From the NCBI RefSeq assembly GCF_013001025.1, contig NZ_CP053021.1, forward strand, positions 4,533,001 through 4,597,000: a DNA stretch of 64,000 bases, given 5' to 3'. The notes under the pieces were generated by a model. That model saw only the letters and a program-made list of their open reading frames with translations. It was not told the DNA's origin and did not search any database. Source of the DNA: Sphingobium yanoikuyae (GTDB lineage: Bacteria; Pseudomonadota; Alphaproteobacteria; Sphingomonadales; Sphingomonadaceae). Positions 9,352 to 18,299 of the stretch are shown here, in pieces. The position numbers and the translations under genes were made by a program. Each line of letters begins with the position of its first letter. Positions within the stretch are counted from its first letter, which is position 1.

Positions 9352-10931
9352 CAGAAACGCACCATGCCGACCGTGTCGATCCGCCGGTCCGGCAGGTCGC
9401 GGATCGCGCTGCTGCGAAAGCCGGTCACATGCTCCAGCTGGAAGGCACCCGCGCCGCCCGGCATCTTCAGATAGGATCCGTCAAACCCCTCGACATGTTT
9501 CAGCCAGAAGGCCGGACGCGCGTCCGCTGCCCGCGTCCGCACCTCGACATGGCTCAGGTCCAGATTGCGGGCATGACGGATGAAGAAACCGCTTGCCGGC
9601 AACGGCCCGAACCGATCGGGATCGGGATAATCCTCGTCCTTGGCCGGTGGATCGATCGCCGCCATCGCCGCGTCGCCGCCGCCCGGCTGGTCGATGAAGA
9701 TATTGTTGATCTGGACGTCCTCGACCGGATGACCGGCCACCCCCGCGATGATCGACGGCAGCATCGATCCGCTCTGGCAGGTGATATTGTCGATCAGCAC
9801 CCGCCGCATCGATCCCACCGCCGCGCCGGCCGGCCCGCGCATCCGCCGGCCCAGTCGCAGGAACAGGGCCGGGCTGTGACAGCCGCGCATGGCGATGTTG
9901 CTGATCGTCACATCCTCCATCACCGCGCCGTCCACCGTTTCCAGCGCCAGCCCCCAGCATTGGTCGAACACGCAATTGCTGATCGTGATATTCTTGAACC
10001 CGCCATTGCTTTCGGTGCCGCACTTGATCCGGCCCAGCAGCCAGGTGTCGCGATTGCGCGCCAGCGGCCGGAATGTCCCGTCCAGCAGCGTGCCGACGAC
10101 ATAGGATCCGCTGACATGGCAGTTGGTGATGGTCACATTCTCGGTCGCGCGCGGATAGCCCAGCGCATAGCTGGACTTGGGCACGATCGCGTCGTCATAG
10201 GGGGTGTTGAGCGCGCAGTTGCTGACCCGCACATTGCGGCAGCAGTCGATGTCGAAGCCGTCGCGGTTGGTGTCGACGGTGAGGTTGTCGATCAGCAGAT
10301 TGTCGACCCCGGTGGCGAGCAGCGCGAAATGCCCGCCCTCCAGAATGGAAAAGTCCCGCAGCGCGACATTCCGGCAGTTTTTGAGCGCGATCGCCTTGTT
10401 ACCGACGCCGGGCAGTTCGGCGGCCGGCCGATCCGTATCGGGATGCCCCCGGCTCAGCCCCTTGCCCCAGATCAGCCCGTCGCCGCAGATCGCGATATCA
10501 TGCAGCCCCTCGCCATGGATCAGGCTGTTGCGCCAGTGATTATGGCCATAATCCTGATAGGGGGCGATCGCCGGATCCTGCGGCTCGGCCGCGTCATAGC
10601 CGCCGCTGGCGAGGCCCGTCAGCGGCACCGATGCGGCCAGCAGGGTGGCGCCCCGGTCCAGCCACAGGGTGATGTTGCTCTTCAGGTGAATGGTATAGCT
10701 GGCATAGCAGCCGGGCGGGACATAGACGGTGCCGCCGCCGCGCTCGGCGGCAAAGGCGATTGCCCGGTCGATCGCGGGGCTGTCGATATGGCTACCATCG
10801 CCCTTCGCGCCGAAATCGCGGACATTCACCATGCCCTGCGGCAGGGCGCGGCCGAAAGCGGGCAGTGCCGCCAGCATGGATATGCCGGCGGCACCTTTCA
10901 GCAGGAAACGGCGATCGAACGGTCCTTCCAT
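9351..10931 (-). CDS. Glycoside hydrolase family 28 (polygalacturonase-type), Tat-like signal
   Basis: A 526-aa right-handed beta-helix enzyme. The N terminus has a twin-arginine-like export signal (DRRFLLKG, then a hydrophobic stretch 11-27). GH28 catalytic motifs are visible: TNRDGFDID (221-229) in place of the NTD block, the Asp pair D246/D247 in PYDDAIV, and RIKCGTES. GH28 enzymes hydrolyse galacturonosyl linkages in homogalacturonan or rhamnogalacturonan. It lies 28 bp after the GH105 gene and overlaps the GH115 start. A second, diverged GH28 lies at 15.5-17.1 kb, which suggests two backbone specificities. Confidence 0.88.
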   Translation of the reverse strand: MEGPFDRRFLLKGAAGISMLAALPAFGRALPQGMVNVRDFGAKGDGSHIDSPAIDRAIAFAAERGGGTVYVPPGCYASYTIHLKSNITLWLDRGATLLAASVPLTGLASGGYDAAEPQDPAIAPYQDYGHNHWRNSLIHGEGLHDIAICGDGLIWGKGLSRGHPDTDRPAAELPGVGNKAIALKNCRNVALRDFSILEGGHFALLATGVDNLLIDNLTVDTNRDGFDIDCCRNVRVSNCALNTPYDDAIVPKSSYALGYPRATENVTITNCHVSGSYVVGTLLDGTFRPLARNRDTWLLGRIKCGTESNGGFKNITISNCVFDQCWGLALETVDGAVMEDVTISNIAMRGCHSPALFLRLGRRMRGPAGAAVGSMRRVLIDNITCQSGSMLPSIIAGVAGHPVEDVQINNIFIDQPGGGDAAMAAIDPPAKDEDYPDPDRFGPLPASGFFIRHARNLDLSHVEVRTRAADARPAFWLKHVEGFDGSYLKMPGGAGAFQLEHVTGFRSSAIRDLPDRRIDTVGMVRF

Positions 10932-10959
10932 TTACCCCTCGATCCCCGTTTCCCGTGAC

Positions 10960-12075
10960 TCAGATATAGGTGCGCAGGAACTCGCCGAGTGCGCACATGG
11001 CCAGGCTCTGGCCATAGGGCATGGAGGTGAGCGCGATGTCCTTGTAGAATTGCATCGTGTCGCCCATCGCCGTGCCGAAGCTCACCTGCTGCAACTCGCC
11101 GGTCTCGTCGATGTTCGCCAGCACGCCGCGCACAGCCTTGATGCCGACTTCCTCATAATGGCGCGGCAGATAGCCCTTACGCACGGCCTTCAGGATACCA
11201 TAGGCAAAGCCGGCGGTGGCCGATGCTTCCAGATAGCTGGTCGGATCGACGATCAGCGTGTGCCACAGGCCGGTCTCTGCGTCCTGCGTCTCGGCCAGCG
11301 TCTTCACCTGGGCGGCCAGCGTGTCGATCAGGAAGGTGCGGAAGAAATCGCCTTCCTTCAGGTCGAGGATTTCGATGATCTCGGGAATGGCGATCGTCAC
11401 CCAGCAATTGCCGCGCGCCCACAGCGCTTCGGCGAAATTGTGGCGGCCGTTGAAGTCCCAGCCGTGGAACCACAGGCCGGTCTTCGTATCATAGAGATAT
11501 TTGATATGGACCAGGAACTGGCGCTTGGCTTCCTCGACATAGGCCGGGCGGTTCAGCAGCAGGCCGATCTTGGCCAGCGGCAGCACCGACATCATCAGCG
11601 TGTCGTCCCACATCTCGCCGGGATTCACGTCATTATAGACGATGTGCTGGAACCCGCCTTCCTCGGTCTTGGGCAAGCCATCGGCCGCCATCAGCCATTC
11701 GGCCCACACGTCCAGATAGGGGATGTAGCGCGGATCGGGCTCATATTCATACAGATAGGCCAGCGTAATGAACGGGGCCATCGTGTTGATATTCTTGGTC
11801 GGCGTGCCTTCGGCGAAGCGATCCTCGAACCACTGCTTGATGATGCCCAGCGCCTTCTGGTCGCCGGTCTGCTCGAAATAGCGCCACATGCCGAACAGGC
11901 CGACGCCGTGGGTCCATTCCCACCCGGCCCAGCCCTTGGTGTCGATGATGCGGCCATCTTCCAGATGGAGCAGGAATTCGCCTGTCTCGTCCTTGATATT
12001 GACGAGATTGTCCATCAGCCGGTCGATGGATTCGACGACCTGCTGGCGCGGTACATCATGGGTGAGAGCGGCCAC
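10960..12075 (-). CDS. Glycoside hydrolase family 105 unsaturated rhamnogalacturonyl hydrolase
   Basis: A 371-aa alpha/alpha-barrel protein resembling YteR/YesR. Typical blocks are GWAGWEWTHGVGLFG, the Asp-containing WDDTLMM (the general-acid region), and WARGNCWV. It has no signal peptide, so it should act in the cytoplasm, hydrating the 4,5-unsaturated uronate at the end of oligosaccharides made by a pectin or rhamnogalacturonan lyase. No lyase gene is visible in this window. The gene begins at the base immediately after the GH35 stop with no gap, so the two are probably expressed from one transcript. Confidence 0.88.
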   Translation of the reverse strand: MAALTHDVPRQQVVESIDRLMDNLVNIKDETGEFLLHLEDGRIIDTKGWAGWEWTHGVGLFGMWRYFEQTGDQKALGIIKQWFEDRFAEGTPTKNINTMAPFITLAYLYEYEPDPRYIPYLDVWAEWLMAADGLPKTEEGGFQHIVYNDVNPGEMWDDTLMMSVLPLAKIGLLLNRPAYVEEAKRQFLVHIKYLYDTKTGLWFHGWDFNGRHNFAEALWARGNCWVTIAIPEIIEILDLKEGDFFRTFLIDTLAAQVKTLAETQDAETGLWHTLIVDPTSYLEASATAGFAYGILKAVRKGYLPRHYEEVGIKAVRGVLANIDETGELQQVSFGTAMGDTMQFYKDIALTSMPYGQSLAMCALGEFLRTYI

Positions 12076-15000
12076 TTACTTGGTCTCCTTGAGGTCTGAA
12101 GGTGCGTTTGGCGCGGTCACCATCTGCACCGGCAGACCGCCTTTCACATTGCGCAGGGTGACGAGGCGCACGGTTTCGAGCGCATCGCCCGGCTGACCGT
12201 CGGATGTGACGGCCAGCGCGACATGGTTCTGGCCCCTGTGGTTCAGGATGCCTTCGGGAATGGGGAAGGTCCGCTGCGGGCCGACATGGGCGATGAACTG
12301 CCCCATGTTCCAGCCATTGACGAAGACCAGCACACGGTAACGGACCGGCGAACGCGGCTTGCTGGCGTCGCCGAAGCTGAGGCCAATGGTCGCGTCCTGC
12401 CCCTTGGGGACGTTCAGGGCAAAGCTGGTGCGATACCAGCTGGTCCCGGCCGTCGCCTGGGTCGCGGGCACGCTGGCCTTGGCCCAGCCCGCGTCGTTGA
12501 AGCCGGGCAGGTGCCAGCCCATCCGCTCGCCATAAAGGCCGCCATTGTTCGCCGGACCACGGGCGACATCGGGCAGATCCTCGCCGCCCTGCTTGCCCTG
12601 GATCTTCCAGTTGATCGGCACGGCGAAGCTGCGCCCGCTCGGGCCGCCTTCCAGCGATGCGGAGATGAGGCCGCGCGCTTCCTTGTGGAAATCGTCGCTG
12701 TCCAGATCCCAATTATGGCCATTGTTGCGGACCATGACGGAGATGACATGCTCGCCCGCCGCCTGCGCCTCCGCCGGCAGGGCGAAGCGCGCCGTGCCGG
12801 TGGTGATCGGCCGCGGCAGGCCGCCGGGCGTCTCGCCTTCGCCCAGGAACTTGCCGTCGACCCAGGCCTGCACCAGCCCCGAACCGCCCGCGCCATAATA
12901 AAGCGACAGCGCCTTGGCATCGGGTGAACCGGTGAAGCGGCCGCGATACCAGACATCGCCGTCATGGAAGCCATAGGCGTCCATCAGCATATTGGGCTGG
13001 CCATCGGGCTTGGCGGTGGTGCTGGCATAGGATCGGTTGTCGATCGCCTGCCAGCGGCTGTCGTCGAAACCGGGCTGTGCCTCGGGCGAACCCTGCGCCA
13101 TACGCCAGTCGTTGAGCGCCGGCAGCGCGACATCGGCCGGGCCGGCGAGCGGCTGGACCGCGGCGATGCTGCCGATGGCTGTCGCCTTCGTCGTCACCTT
13201 CGCGCCGTTCCAGCTGACCGAGCGGACCGCCTTTGGCGCCCAGATTTCGAGCGGGCTGGCCGCAGCCGTATCGCCGGTCAGCGCCAGCGAACCGCCTTTG
13301 GCAACAGCGTTGCGCACCAGCGCCGGCCCGCGCACCAGCATGTTCTGCTCGCGCCAGTAACGCGCACCCTCTGCCTCGTCGGCCAGGATCAGGGTCAGCG
13401 GCGGACGCCCGCCCCCCTCGATCCGCACCACGGCGCGGCCCTGATGATTGTAATCCAGCTTCAGGTCGCCCTTGGCGGCATCGAACGCGCTGTTCGCCTG
13501 CCCCTCAACCACCGTCACCTTGGGTGCGGATGCATAGCGCAGCACCGTCTCGCCCGGCTCGCCGGCGCGGCCATAGAGCAGGATCAGGTCGTTGCCGTCG
13601 ATCTGCTGCGCCGATTGCAGTTCGGAACTGGAATAGACCAGCCGCTGCCCGCCCAGCGTCACGCCCGCGACCAGCCATTTGGCATCGAAGCCATTGAGCT
13701 GCATCGGCACGGTATAGCGGCCATCGGGCAGGTCGGCGGTGAAGCTGAACGCGTCGCTCGTCTGCCCGTTGGACGGCTTGTGCGTCACCATCAGGAAGCG
13801 CGCGTCCGTCTCCGGGCTCTTATTGTGATAGACCTGAATATTGGGCGAGCTGATCTCCGGCGTCCCGGCCGGGATCATGCCGGCCATGTCGGGGACGGAG
13901 GCAATCAGGCCGCCCAGCTGCTTCATCTCCAGCGCCTTCTCGCGAATTTCGCGCGGCTCGGAAATGGCGGAGCCATAATCATAGCTGCTGAACACCACCG
14001 GCGCGGGCAGCCAGCCCCAGCTGGTGCCGCCATAGCCCATGTAGAAGCTCTGGATGCCGATGCCATTGGCGAGGTTCGTGCCATAGAAGACGCGCTGGAA
14101 CCGCTTGCCACGCTGGATCGCGTTGCACTCATAGCCGCCGTTCGATCCCCAATAGTCGAACCAGCCGCCACCGAATTCGGCCAGGAATCCAGGCGTGTCG
14201 GGCGAGGCGGACGCACCGCCCTTGGCCCCGCCGGGACCATAATAGCCCCAGTCGGGCGCGGCCGACCCGCGCGTCGGCTTGCCGTCCACGGTACAGGTGC
14301 CGCCGGGATAGCCATCGAACGCATACATGTCGTTCGGGCCATGGACGACCTTCTCGACCTTGCTGCTTTCGGGCGCCCAATAGCCGTTGCGACCCTGGTC
14401 GTTGTGGAACAGCGGCACGGTGATGCCGTCGGCCCGTGCCTTGGCATAGAGATGATCCATGTAGCGCCGCTGGGCCGGCGTGGTCATCGCCAGCTCATTC
14501 TCGATCTGGTGCAGGATCACGCCATATTTGCGGCTCGGGTCATTGTTGATCTGGTGCTTGGCGATGATCGCATTGACCTTCGTCAGCCATTCGTCGGCCG
14601 CCGCCATATAATCGGGATCATCGGTGCGGGCGCGGGCGCGCTGGTTGACCAGCCAGCCGGGAAAGCCGCCGCGCGACAATTCCGCATTCACATAGGGACC
14701 GGCGCGGGTGATGACATAGAGGCCTTCCTCCTCCGCCATGGTCAGCAGCCGGTCGATGTCACGGATACCACTAAAGTCGTACACGCCCTTTTTCGGGCTG
14801 TGGAAACCCCAGTCGAAATAGACGGCGACGCTGTTGAAGCCGCTGGCCTTCATCTTCTGGAGGATGTCGCGCCACAGATCGGGCGAGGGCAGGCGGAAAT
14901 GATGGAATTCCGATGACCAGATCACCATCCGCTTGCCGTCGATCATCAGCGATCGCGCATCATAGGAGACGCGGCCGAACGTCTTGACCGGCGCGGAGAG

Positions 15001-15084
15001 ATTGGCGGTCGGCTTGGCCTGCTGCGCGAGCGCAGGCGTGGCCAGCATGGTGCCAAGGGCGAGGGCGGCGATGAAGCTACGCAT
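12076..15084 (-). CDS. Glycoside hydrolase family 35 beta-galactosidase, secreted
   Basis: A 1002-aa protein with a signal peptide (1-20, ending PALAQ). The GH35 barrel carries the acid/base Glu197 in HQIENE and a nucleophile Glu303 in LAEFGGGWFDYWG; beta-sandwich domains fill the C-terminal half. Family members release terminal beta-galactose from galactan or galacto-oligosaccharides, in keeping with removal of galactan side chains from rhamnogalacturonan I. It starts 22 bp after the rhamM-type mutarotase gene. Its length is usual for bacterial pectin-locus GH35 enzymes. Confidence 0.9.
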   Translation of the reverse strand: MRSFIAALALGTMLATPALAQQAKPTANLSAPVKTFGRVSYDARSLMIDGKRMVIWSSEFHHFRLPSPDLWRDILQKMKASGFNSVAVYFDWGFHSPKKGVYDFSGIRDIDRLLTMAEEEGLYVITRAGPYVNAELSRGGFPGWLVNQRARARTDDPDYMAAADEWLTKVNAIIAKHQINNDPSRKYGVILHQIENELAMTTPAQRRYMDHLYAKARADGITVPLFHNDQGRNGYWAPESSKVEKVVHGPNDMYAFDGYPGGTCTVDGKPTRGSAAPDWGYYGPGGAKGGASASPDTPGFLAEFGGGWFDYWGSNGGYECNAIQRGKRFQRVFYGTNLANGIGIQSFYMGYGGTSWGWLPAPVVFSSYDYGSAISEPREIREKALEMKQLGGLIASVPDMAGMIPAGTPEISSPNIQVYHNKSPETDARFLMVTHKPSNGQTSDAFSFTADLPDGRYTVPMQLNGFDAKWLVAGVTLGGQRLVYSSSELQSAQQIDGNDLILLYGRAGEPGETVLRYASAPKVTVVEGQANSAFDAAKGDLKLDYNHQGRAVVRIEGGGRPPLTLILADEAEGARYWREQNMLVRGPALVRNAVAKGGSLALTGDTAAASPLEIWAPKAVRSVSWNGAKVTTKATAIGSIAAVQPLAGPADVALPALNDWRMAQGSPEAQPGFDDSRWQAIDNRSYASTTAKPDGQPNMLMDAYGFHDGDVWYRGRFTGSPDAKALSLYYGAGGSGLVQAWVDGKFLGEGETPGGLPRPITTGTARFALPAEAQAAGEHVISVMVRNNGHNWDLDSDDFHKEARGLISASLEGGPSGRSFAVPINWKIQGKQGGEDLPDVARGPANNGGLYGERMGWHLPGFNDAGWAKASVPATQATAGTSWYRTSFALNVPKGQDATIGLSFGDASKPRSPVRYRVLVFVNGWNMGQFIAHVGPQRTFPIPEGILNHRGQNHVALAVTSDGQPGDALETVRLVTLRNVKGGLPVQMVTAPNAPSDLKETK

Positions 15085-15106
15085 GGATGTCAGCCTGTCC
15101 CTGCAC

Positions 15107-15421
15107 TCAATCCATGTGGAACAGCAGCGACAGCGGCCATTCCTTGGGCTGGTTGCTCGGCTGCACCTCCATCAGCGGCGCCATATAATCCCACCAGCGC
15201 TTCATGATCGGATGGTCGGGCAGGCTGTCGCGGCTATTGTCCTCGCGCAGCTTCAGCACCGCGAACAGGCTCAGCGTCTCTTCGTCCAGGAAGATCGAAT
15301 AATCATGGATCCCCGACTCGGTCAGCAGCGCCGACAATTCGGGCCAGATCTCGTCATGGCGCTTGCGATATTCCGCGACCACGCCGGGCTTGAGCTGCAT
15401 CTTGAAGGCGTGGACGGACAT
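15107..15421 (-). CDS. rhaM: L-rhamnose mutarotase
   Basis: A 104-aa protein, the exact family length. It contains the conserved His22 in KRHDEIWPEL and the RWWDYMAPLM block of RhaM, which interconverts alpha- and beta-L-rhamnose before isomerisation. The ATG at 15421 is preceded by a GGGGAG ribosome site; the in-frame extension upstream runs through the operator-rich gap and is not protein-like. Its presence points to rhamnose as a product of the surrounding enzymes. Rhamnose isomerase, kinase or dehydrogenase genes are not in this window. Confidence 0.92.
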   Translation of the reverse strand: MSVHAFKMQLKPGVVAEYRKRHDEIWPELSALLTESGIHDYSIFLDEETLSLFAVLKLREDNSRDSLPDHPIMKRWWDYMAPLMEVQPSNQPKEWPLSLLFHMD

Positions 15422-15525
15422 CGGCTCTCCCCTGTGAACCATATTATGGAACTCGAAACCGATATTTGGGTAACATCGTCCCACATGTTCGTCAAATGCT
15501 AAGAATGGGTGGGACGATGTCCGTT
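15422..15525 (-). promoter_or_regulatory. Regulatory gap before rhaM with two inverted repeats
   Basis: The gap between the GH28 stop and rhaM holds a perfect 12-bp inverted repeat (ACATCGTCCCAC at 15473-15484, GTGGGACGATGT at 15509-15520, 24-bp spacer) and a palindrome GAACCATATTATGGAAC at 15436-15452. The repeat's CGTCCCACAT also occurs upstream of the IclR gene (22473-22482). On the minus strand CATAAT inside the second palindrome could be a -10 box. This looks like a separately regulated internal promoter. Confidence 0.5.
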
Positions 15526-17061
15526 TCAGCGCGCCAGGATCGGGCTGTTGCGGATCGTCAGGCCCGCCACATCGTCGAACAGCGCCGGTGGCCGTGCGTC
15601 GGGCGTCGCCGTTTCGGCGGTAAAACGCTCGATCGTCAGCCGCTCGGCATGGCGTGCCCATAGCGCCCAGCTGGGCAGCACGCCGAACATGCTGGGTTCG
15701 GGATAGGCGTCGGCCAGTTCGTCGGGCCTGCGCGCGGCGTCCTGCGCGGTGCCGCCACCCTGATAGACCAGATGCACGTCGCGCAGCGTCACGTCGCGCA
15801 CCGGATGGCCGGGCAGGCCGGCAATGCTTGCGGCAAATCTATGATCGATCCCGCGCGCATCCACCTCGCTGATCTCCACGCCGTTGATCGCGCCGATGCC
15901 GGTGCCATCCGGCCCGCGCCGCCGGTCGCCGATGCGCAGGAAGATCGGCGCGGTCGTCACCTCGCGCATGGTCAGTCGCCGCGCGACGATATTTTCCATC
16001 ACCCCGCCATCGACCGTCTCCAGCGCCAGCCCACGGCAGCGGGTGAAGCGGCAATCCTCGATCCGGATATTGCGATATCCGCCATTGCTCTCGGTGCCGA
16101 GCTTGATCCGGCCGGTGACCCGGTCCTGGTCGGGCGCGATCTGCTGGCTGGTGCGCTTCGTACCGTCCAGCATCGATCCCATGTCATAGCCGGACACGTC
16201 GCAGTCGCGGATCAGGATATTTTCCGACGCGATCGCCCGACCCAGCGCATAGCTGCTCTTGACGACGATGCCGTCGTCATTGGGCGAATTGACCCGGCAG
16301 CGTTCTACCACCACGTCGCGCACGCAGTCCAGGTCGATGCCGTCGCGTTCGGTGTCGATCGCCAGATTGTCGATGCGCAATTGCTGGGTGCCGGTCGCGA
16401 TGATCGCGAAATGCCCGCCTTTCAGGATCGAAAAGCCGCTCAAATGAATGTCGCGGCCGTTCTTCAGCGCAATCGCCTTGTTGCCCAGACCGTTCATCTT
16501 CGCGGCATCGGGCTCCAACTCGGCAATCTGCGCGTCGCTCATCCCGCGCATCGACAGCGGCCGTTCGCCGGCCTGCTTCTTCCAGCGGGCGCCCGGCCCG
16601 TCGCGGGTCAGGCCCAGGCCGTGGATCATGCCGGGGCCAAGAATCGCAACCTCGGTCAGATCCTCGCCCCAGATCAGGCTGTTGTGCCAATGGCTATGGC
16701 CGAAATCCTGATAAAGCTGATCGATCCCCGTCTCGGGCAGGTCATAGCGGCCGGCATGGCGCGCCGGATCGGCCGCCTCGATCACCGCGCCTTCGCCGAT
16801 GACCAGGGTGACATGGCTTTTCAGCCGGATCGAGAAGCAGAGGTAGCGGCCGCGCGGGATTAGCACCATGCCGCCACCTGCCTGCGATGCGGCCAGGATC
16901 GCCGCATTGATCGCATCGCTGTCGATCGCGACACCATCGCCGCGCGCGCCATGATCGCGCACATCGAAGCGCCGCGTCGCATGACCGGCAAAGGACAGGG
17001 CGGCAGTGGGCATCAGCAGCCCACCAGCGGTCAGCCCCAGCAGGGTATCGCGACGGCTCAT
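15526..17061 (-). CDS. Glycoside hydrolase family 28 (polygalacturonase-type), Tat-like signal
   Basis: A 511-aa beta-helix enzyme with a twin-arginine-type signal (MSRRDTLLG followed by a hydrophobic stretch). GH28 motifs are present: DTERDGIDLDC, an Asp pair in NSPNDDGIVVKSSYALG, and RIKLGTESNGG. It resembles the GH28 at 9.4-10.9 kb in outline but differs clearly in sequence, so this is an old duplication or independent recruitment. The ATG at 17061 is preferred over an upstream TTG at 17076 because the Tat motif starts there. It follows the CE12 gene by 11 bp. Likely role: hydrolysis of the galacturonate-containing pectin backbone in the periplasm. Confidence 0.87.
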   Translation of the reverse strand: MSRRDTLLGLTAGGLLMPTAALSFAGHATRRFDVRDHGARGDGVAIDSDAINAAILAASQAGGGMVLIPRGRYLCFSIRLKSHVTLVIGEGAVIEAADPARHAGRYDLPETGIDQLYQDFGHSHWHNSLIWGEDLTEVAILGPGMIHGLGLTRDGPGARWKKQAGERPLSMRGMSDAQIAELEPDAAKMNGLGNKAIALKNGRDIHLSGFSILKGGHFAIIATGTQQLRIDNLAIDTERDGIDLDCVRDVVVERCRVNSPNDDGIVVKSSYALGRAIASENILIRDCDVSGYDMGSMLDGTKRTSQQIAPDQDRVTGRIKLGTESNGGYRNIRIEDCRFTRCRGLALETVDGGVMENIVARRLTMREVTTAPIFLRIGDRRRGPDGTGIGAINGVEISEVDARGIDHRFAASIAGLPGHPVRDVTLRDVHLVYQGGGTAQDAARRPDELADAYPEPSMFGVLPSWALWARHAERLTIERFTAETATPDARPPALFDDVAGLTIRNSPILAR

Positions 17062-17072
17062 GACCGAACCGC

Positions 17073-18299
17073 TCAACTGCCGGCCGGTCGCTGGCTGCTG
17101 TGACGCGCGCTGGGCACGATCGCGACTGCGGCGGCACTGGAAGGGCGGCTCGGGACGAAGGCTGGCGCGATCACATGGGGGGCCAGCGCCGGAATGCGAG
17201 CACGTATCTGCTCTGCTATCGCATTGGCCAGAAGCCAGGCGCCGTAATTGTCGTGGTGGGTCTTGTCATTGCCATTATCGTTGAAGGCGCTCGGCGCGAC
17301 ATCGGGGCCGAGCGCTTCGTAAATGGCGCGACTGTCGGCGTTGAGGTCGATTAGCGGCACATGCTCCTCCGCCGCCAGTTTGCGCATGGCTGCGGCATAG
17401 CTGCCCAGTGTATCCTTGATCTTGCCCCGTTCGTCGAAATTGCGGCGCTCGGGCGACGTTACCAGCGCGGCATGGGCGCCGCGCCGCTGCACCTCGGCGA
17501 TGTAGAGATGCAGATAGGCGGGGTAGGTCGTGGCCGCATCGACATAGGTTTGCGGCCATTGCTGCTTCTGGTCATTATGGCCAAACTGGATGAACACCCA
17601 ATCGCCCGGCTTGATCGATGCCAGCAATTTGTCGAACCGCAATTCGGTGATGAAGGATTTGAGCGTTGCGCCCGACTTGGCGTGGTTGGCGACAGCGATA
17701 CTGTTGTCCAGCATCGCCGGCAGCATCTGGCCCCAACTTGCCGCCGGCTCGGCATATTGATCGGTTACGGTCGAATCGCCCGCCAGGAAGATGGTGGGGG
17801 CGGTTACGGGCTCGATCCGGACGGACGACACTTGGGGCTGCCCGAGGAATTCGAGCGTCAGCTTGTCGTCCCAGGTAAATTCCTTGGCGTCGTTGGCATC
17901 GATTCGGACGCGGGTGCCGCCCGGTGCATTGGCTGGCGGCGCTGTCAGCACCGGGGATCGCTTGTCGACCAGGAACTGGCGCTCGATGAACTGGCCTTTG
18001 CGGGTTTCGACATTGCGCAGCATCAGCCGTCGGGCTTCCGCCTTTACCGTCGTGTCGCCAGCGGCATCGCTGGCCCCCAGCCGTACCGTCACCCGATAGG
18101 TGCCGTCCGGGACCGCGACGGAAAACAGAAAATCACTGTCTGTGCCATGGGACTCCATCCCATGGCTGCCGGTGCGATAGGGCGTCTGCCTTTCGGTGCT
18201 GCCGTTCGACAGGTCGAAATTCATGGGAAAAGCGGGCTCGGCCGCGGCGGTGGGCGATGCTGCCATCAGCAGCAGGGCAAGAGCGGTGCTAAGCGACAT
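17073..18299 (-). CDS. Rhamnogalacturonan acetylesterase (CE12-like), secreted
   Basis: A 408-aa protein: signal peptide (1-20, ending PTAAA), an N-terminal beta-sandwich (about 22-165), then an SGNH hydrolase domain with Ser176 in LAGDSTV, Asn242 in QFGHND, and Asp345/His348 in DKTHHDNYGA, the arrangement of CE12 rhamnogalacturonan acetylesterases. It removes acetyl groups from the backbone so that the GH28 enzymes can act. A Ser/Pro/Ala-rich tail of about 40 residues follows the catalytic domain. It is the first gene of the leftward set; the ATG at 18299 starts the signal peptide. A terminator-like hairpin lies in its leader. Confidence 0.88.
   Translation of the reverse strand: MSLSTALALLLMAASPTAAAEPAFPMNFDLSNGSTERQTPYRTGSHGMESHGTDSDFLFSVAVPDGTYRVTVRLGASDAAGDTTVKAEARRLMLRNVETRKGQFIERQFLVDKRSPVLTAPPANAPGGTRVRIDANDAKEFTWDDKLTLEFLGQPQVSSVRIEPVTAPTIFLAGDSTVTDQYAEPAASWGQMLPAMLDNSIAVANHAKSGATLKSFITELRFDKLLASIKPGDWVFIQFGHNDQKQQWPQTYVDAATTYPAYLHLYIAEVQRRGAHAALVTSPERRNFDERGKIKDTLGSYAAAMRKLAAEEHVPLIDLNADSRAIYEALGPDVAPSAFNDNGNDKTHHDNYGAWLLANAIAEQIRARIPALAPHVIAPAFVPSRPSSAAAVAIVPSARHSSQRPAGS

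Noticed and set aside
12964..14916. A 650-codon plus-strand frame opposite the GH35 gene
   Set aside because: Composition and lack of domains mark it as a shadow; GH35 catalytic motifs are intact on the minus strand.
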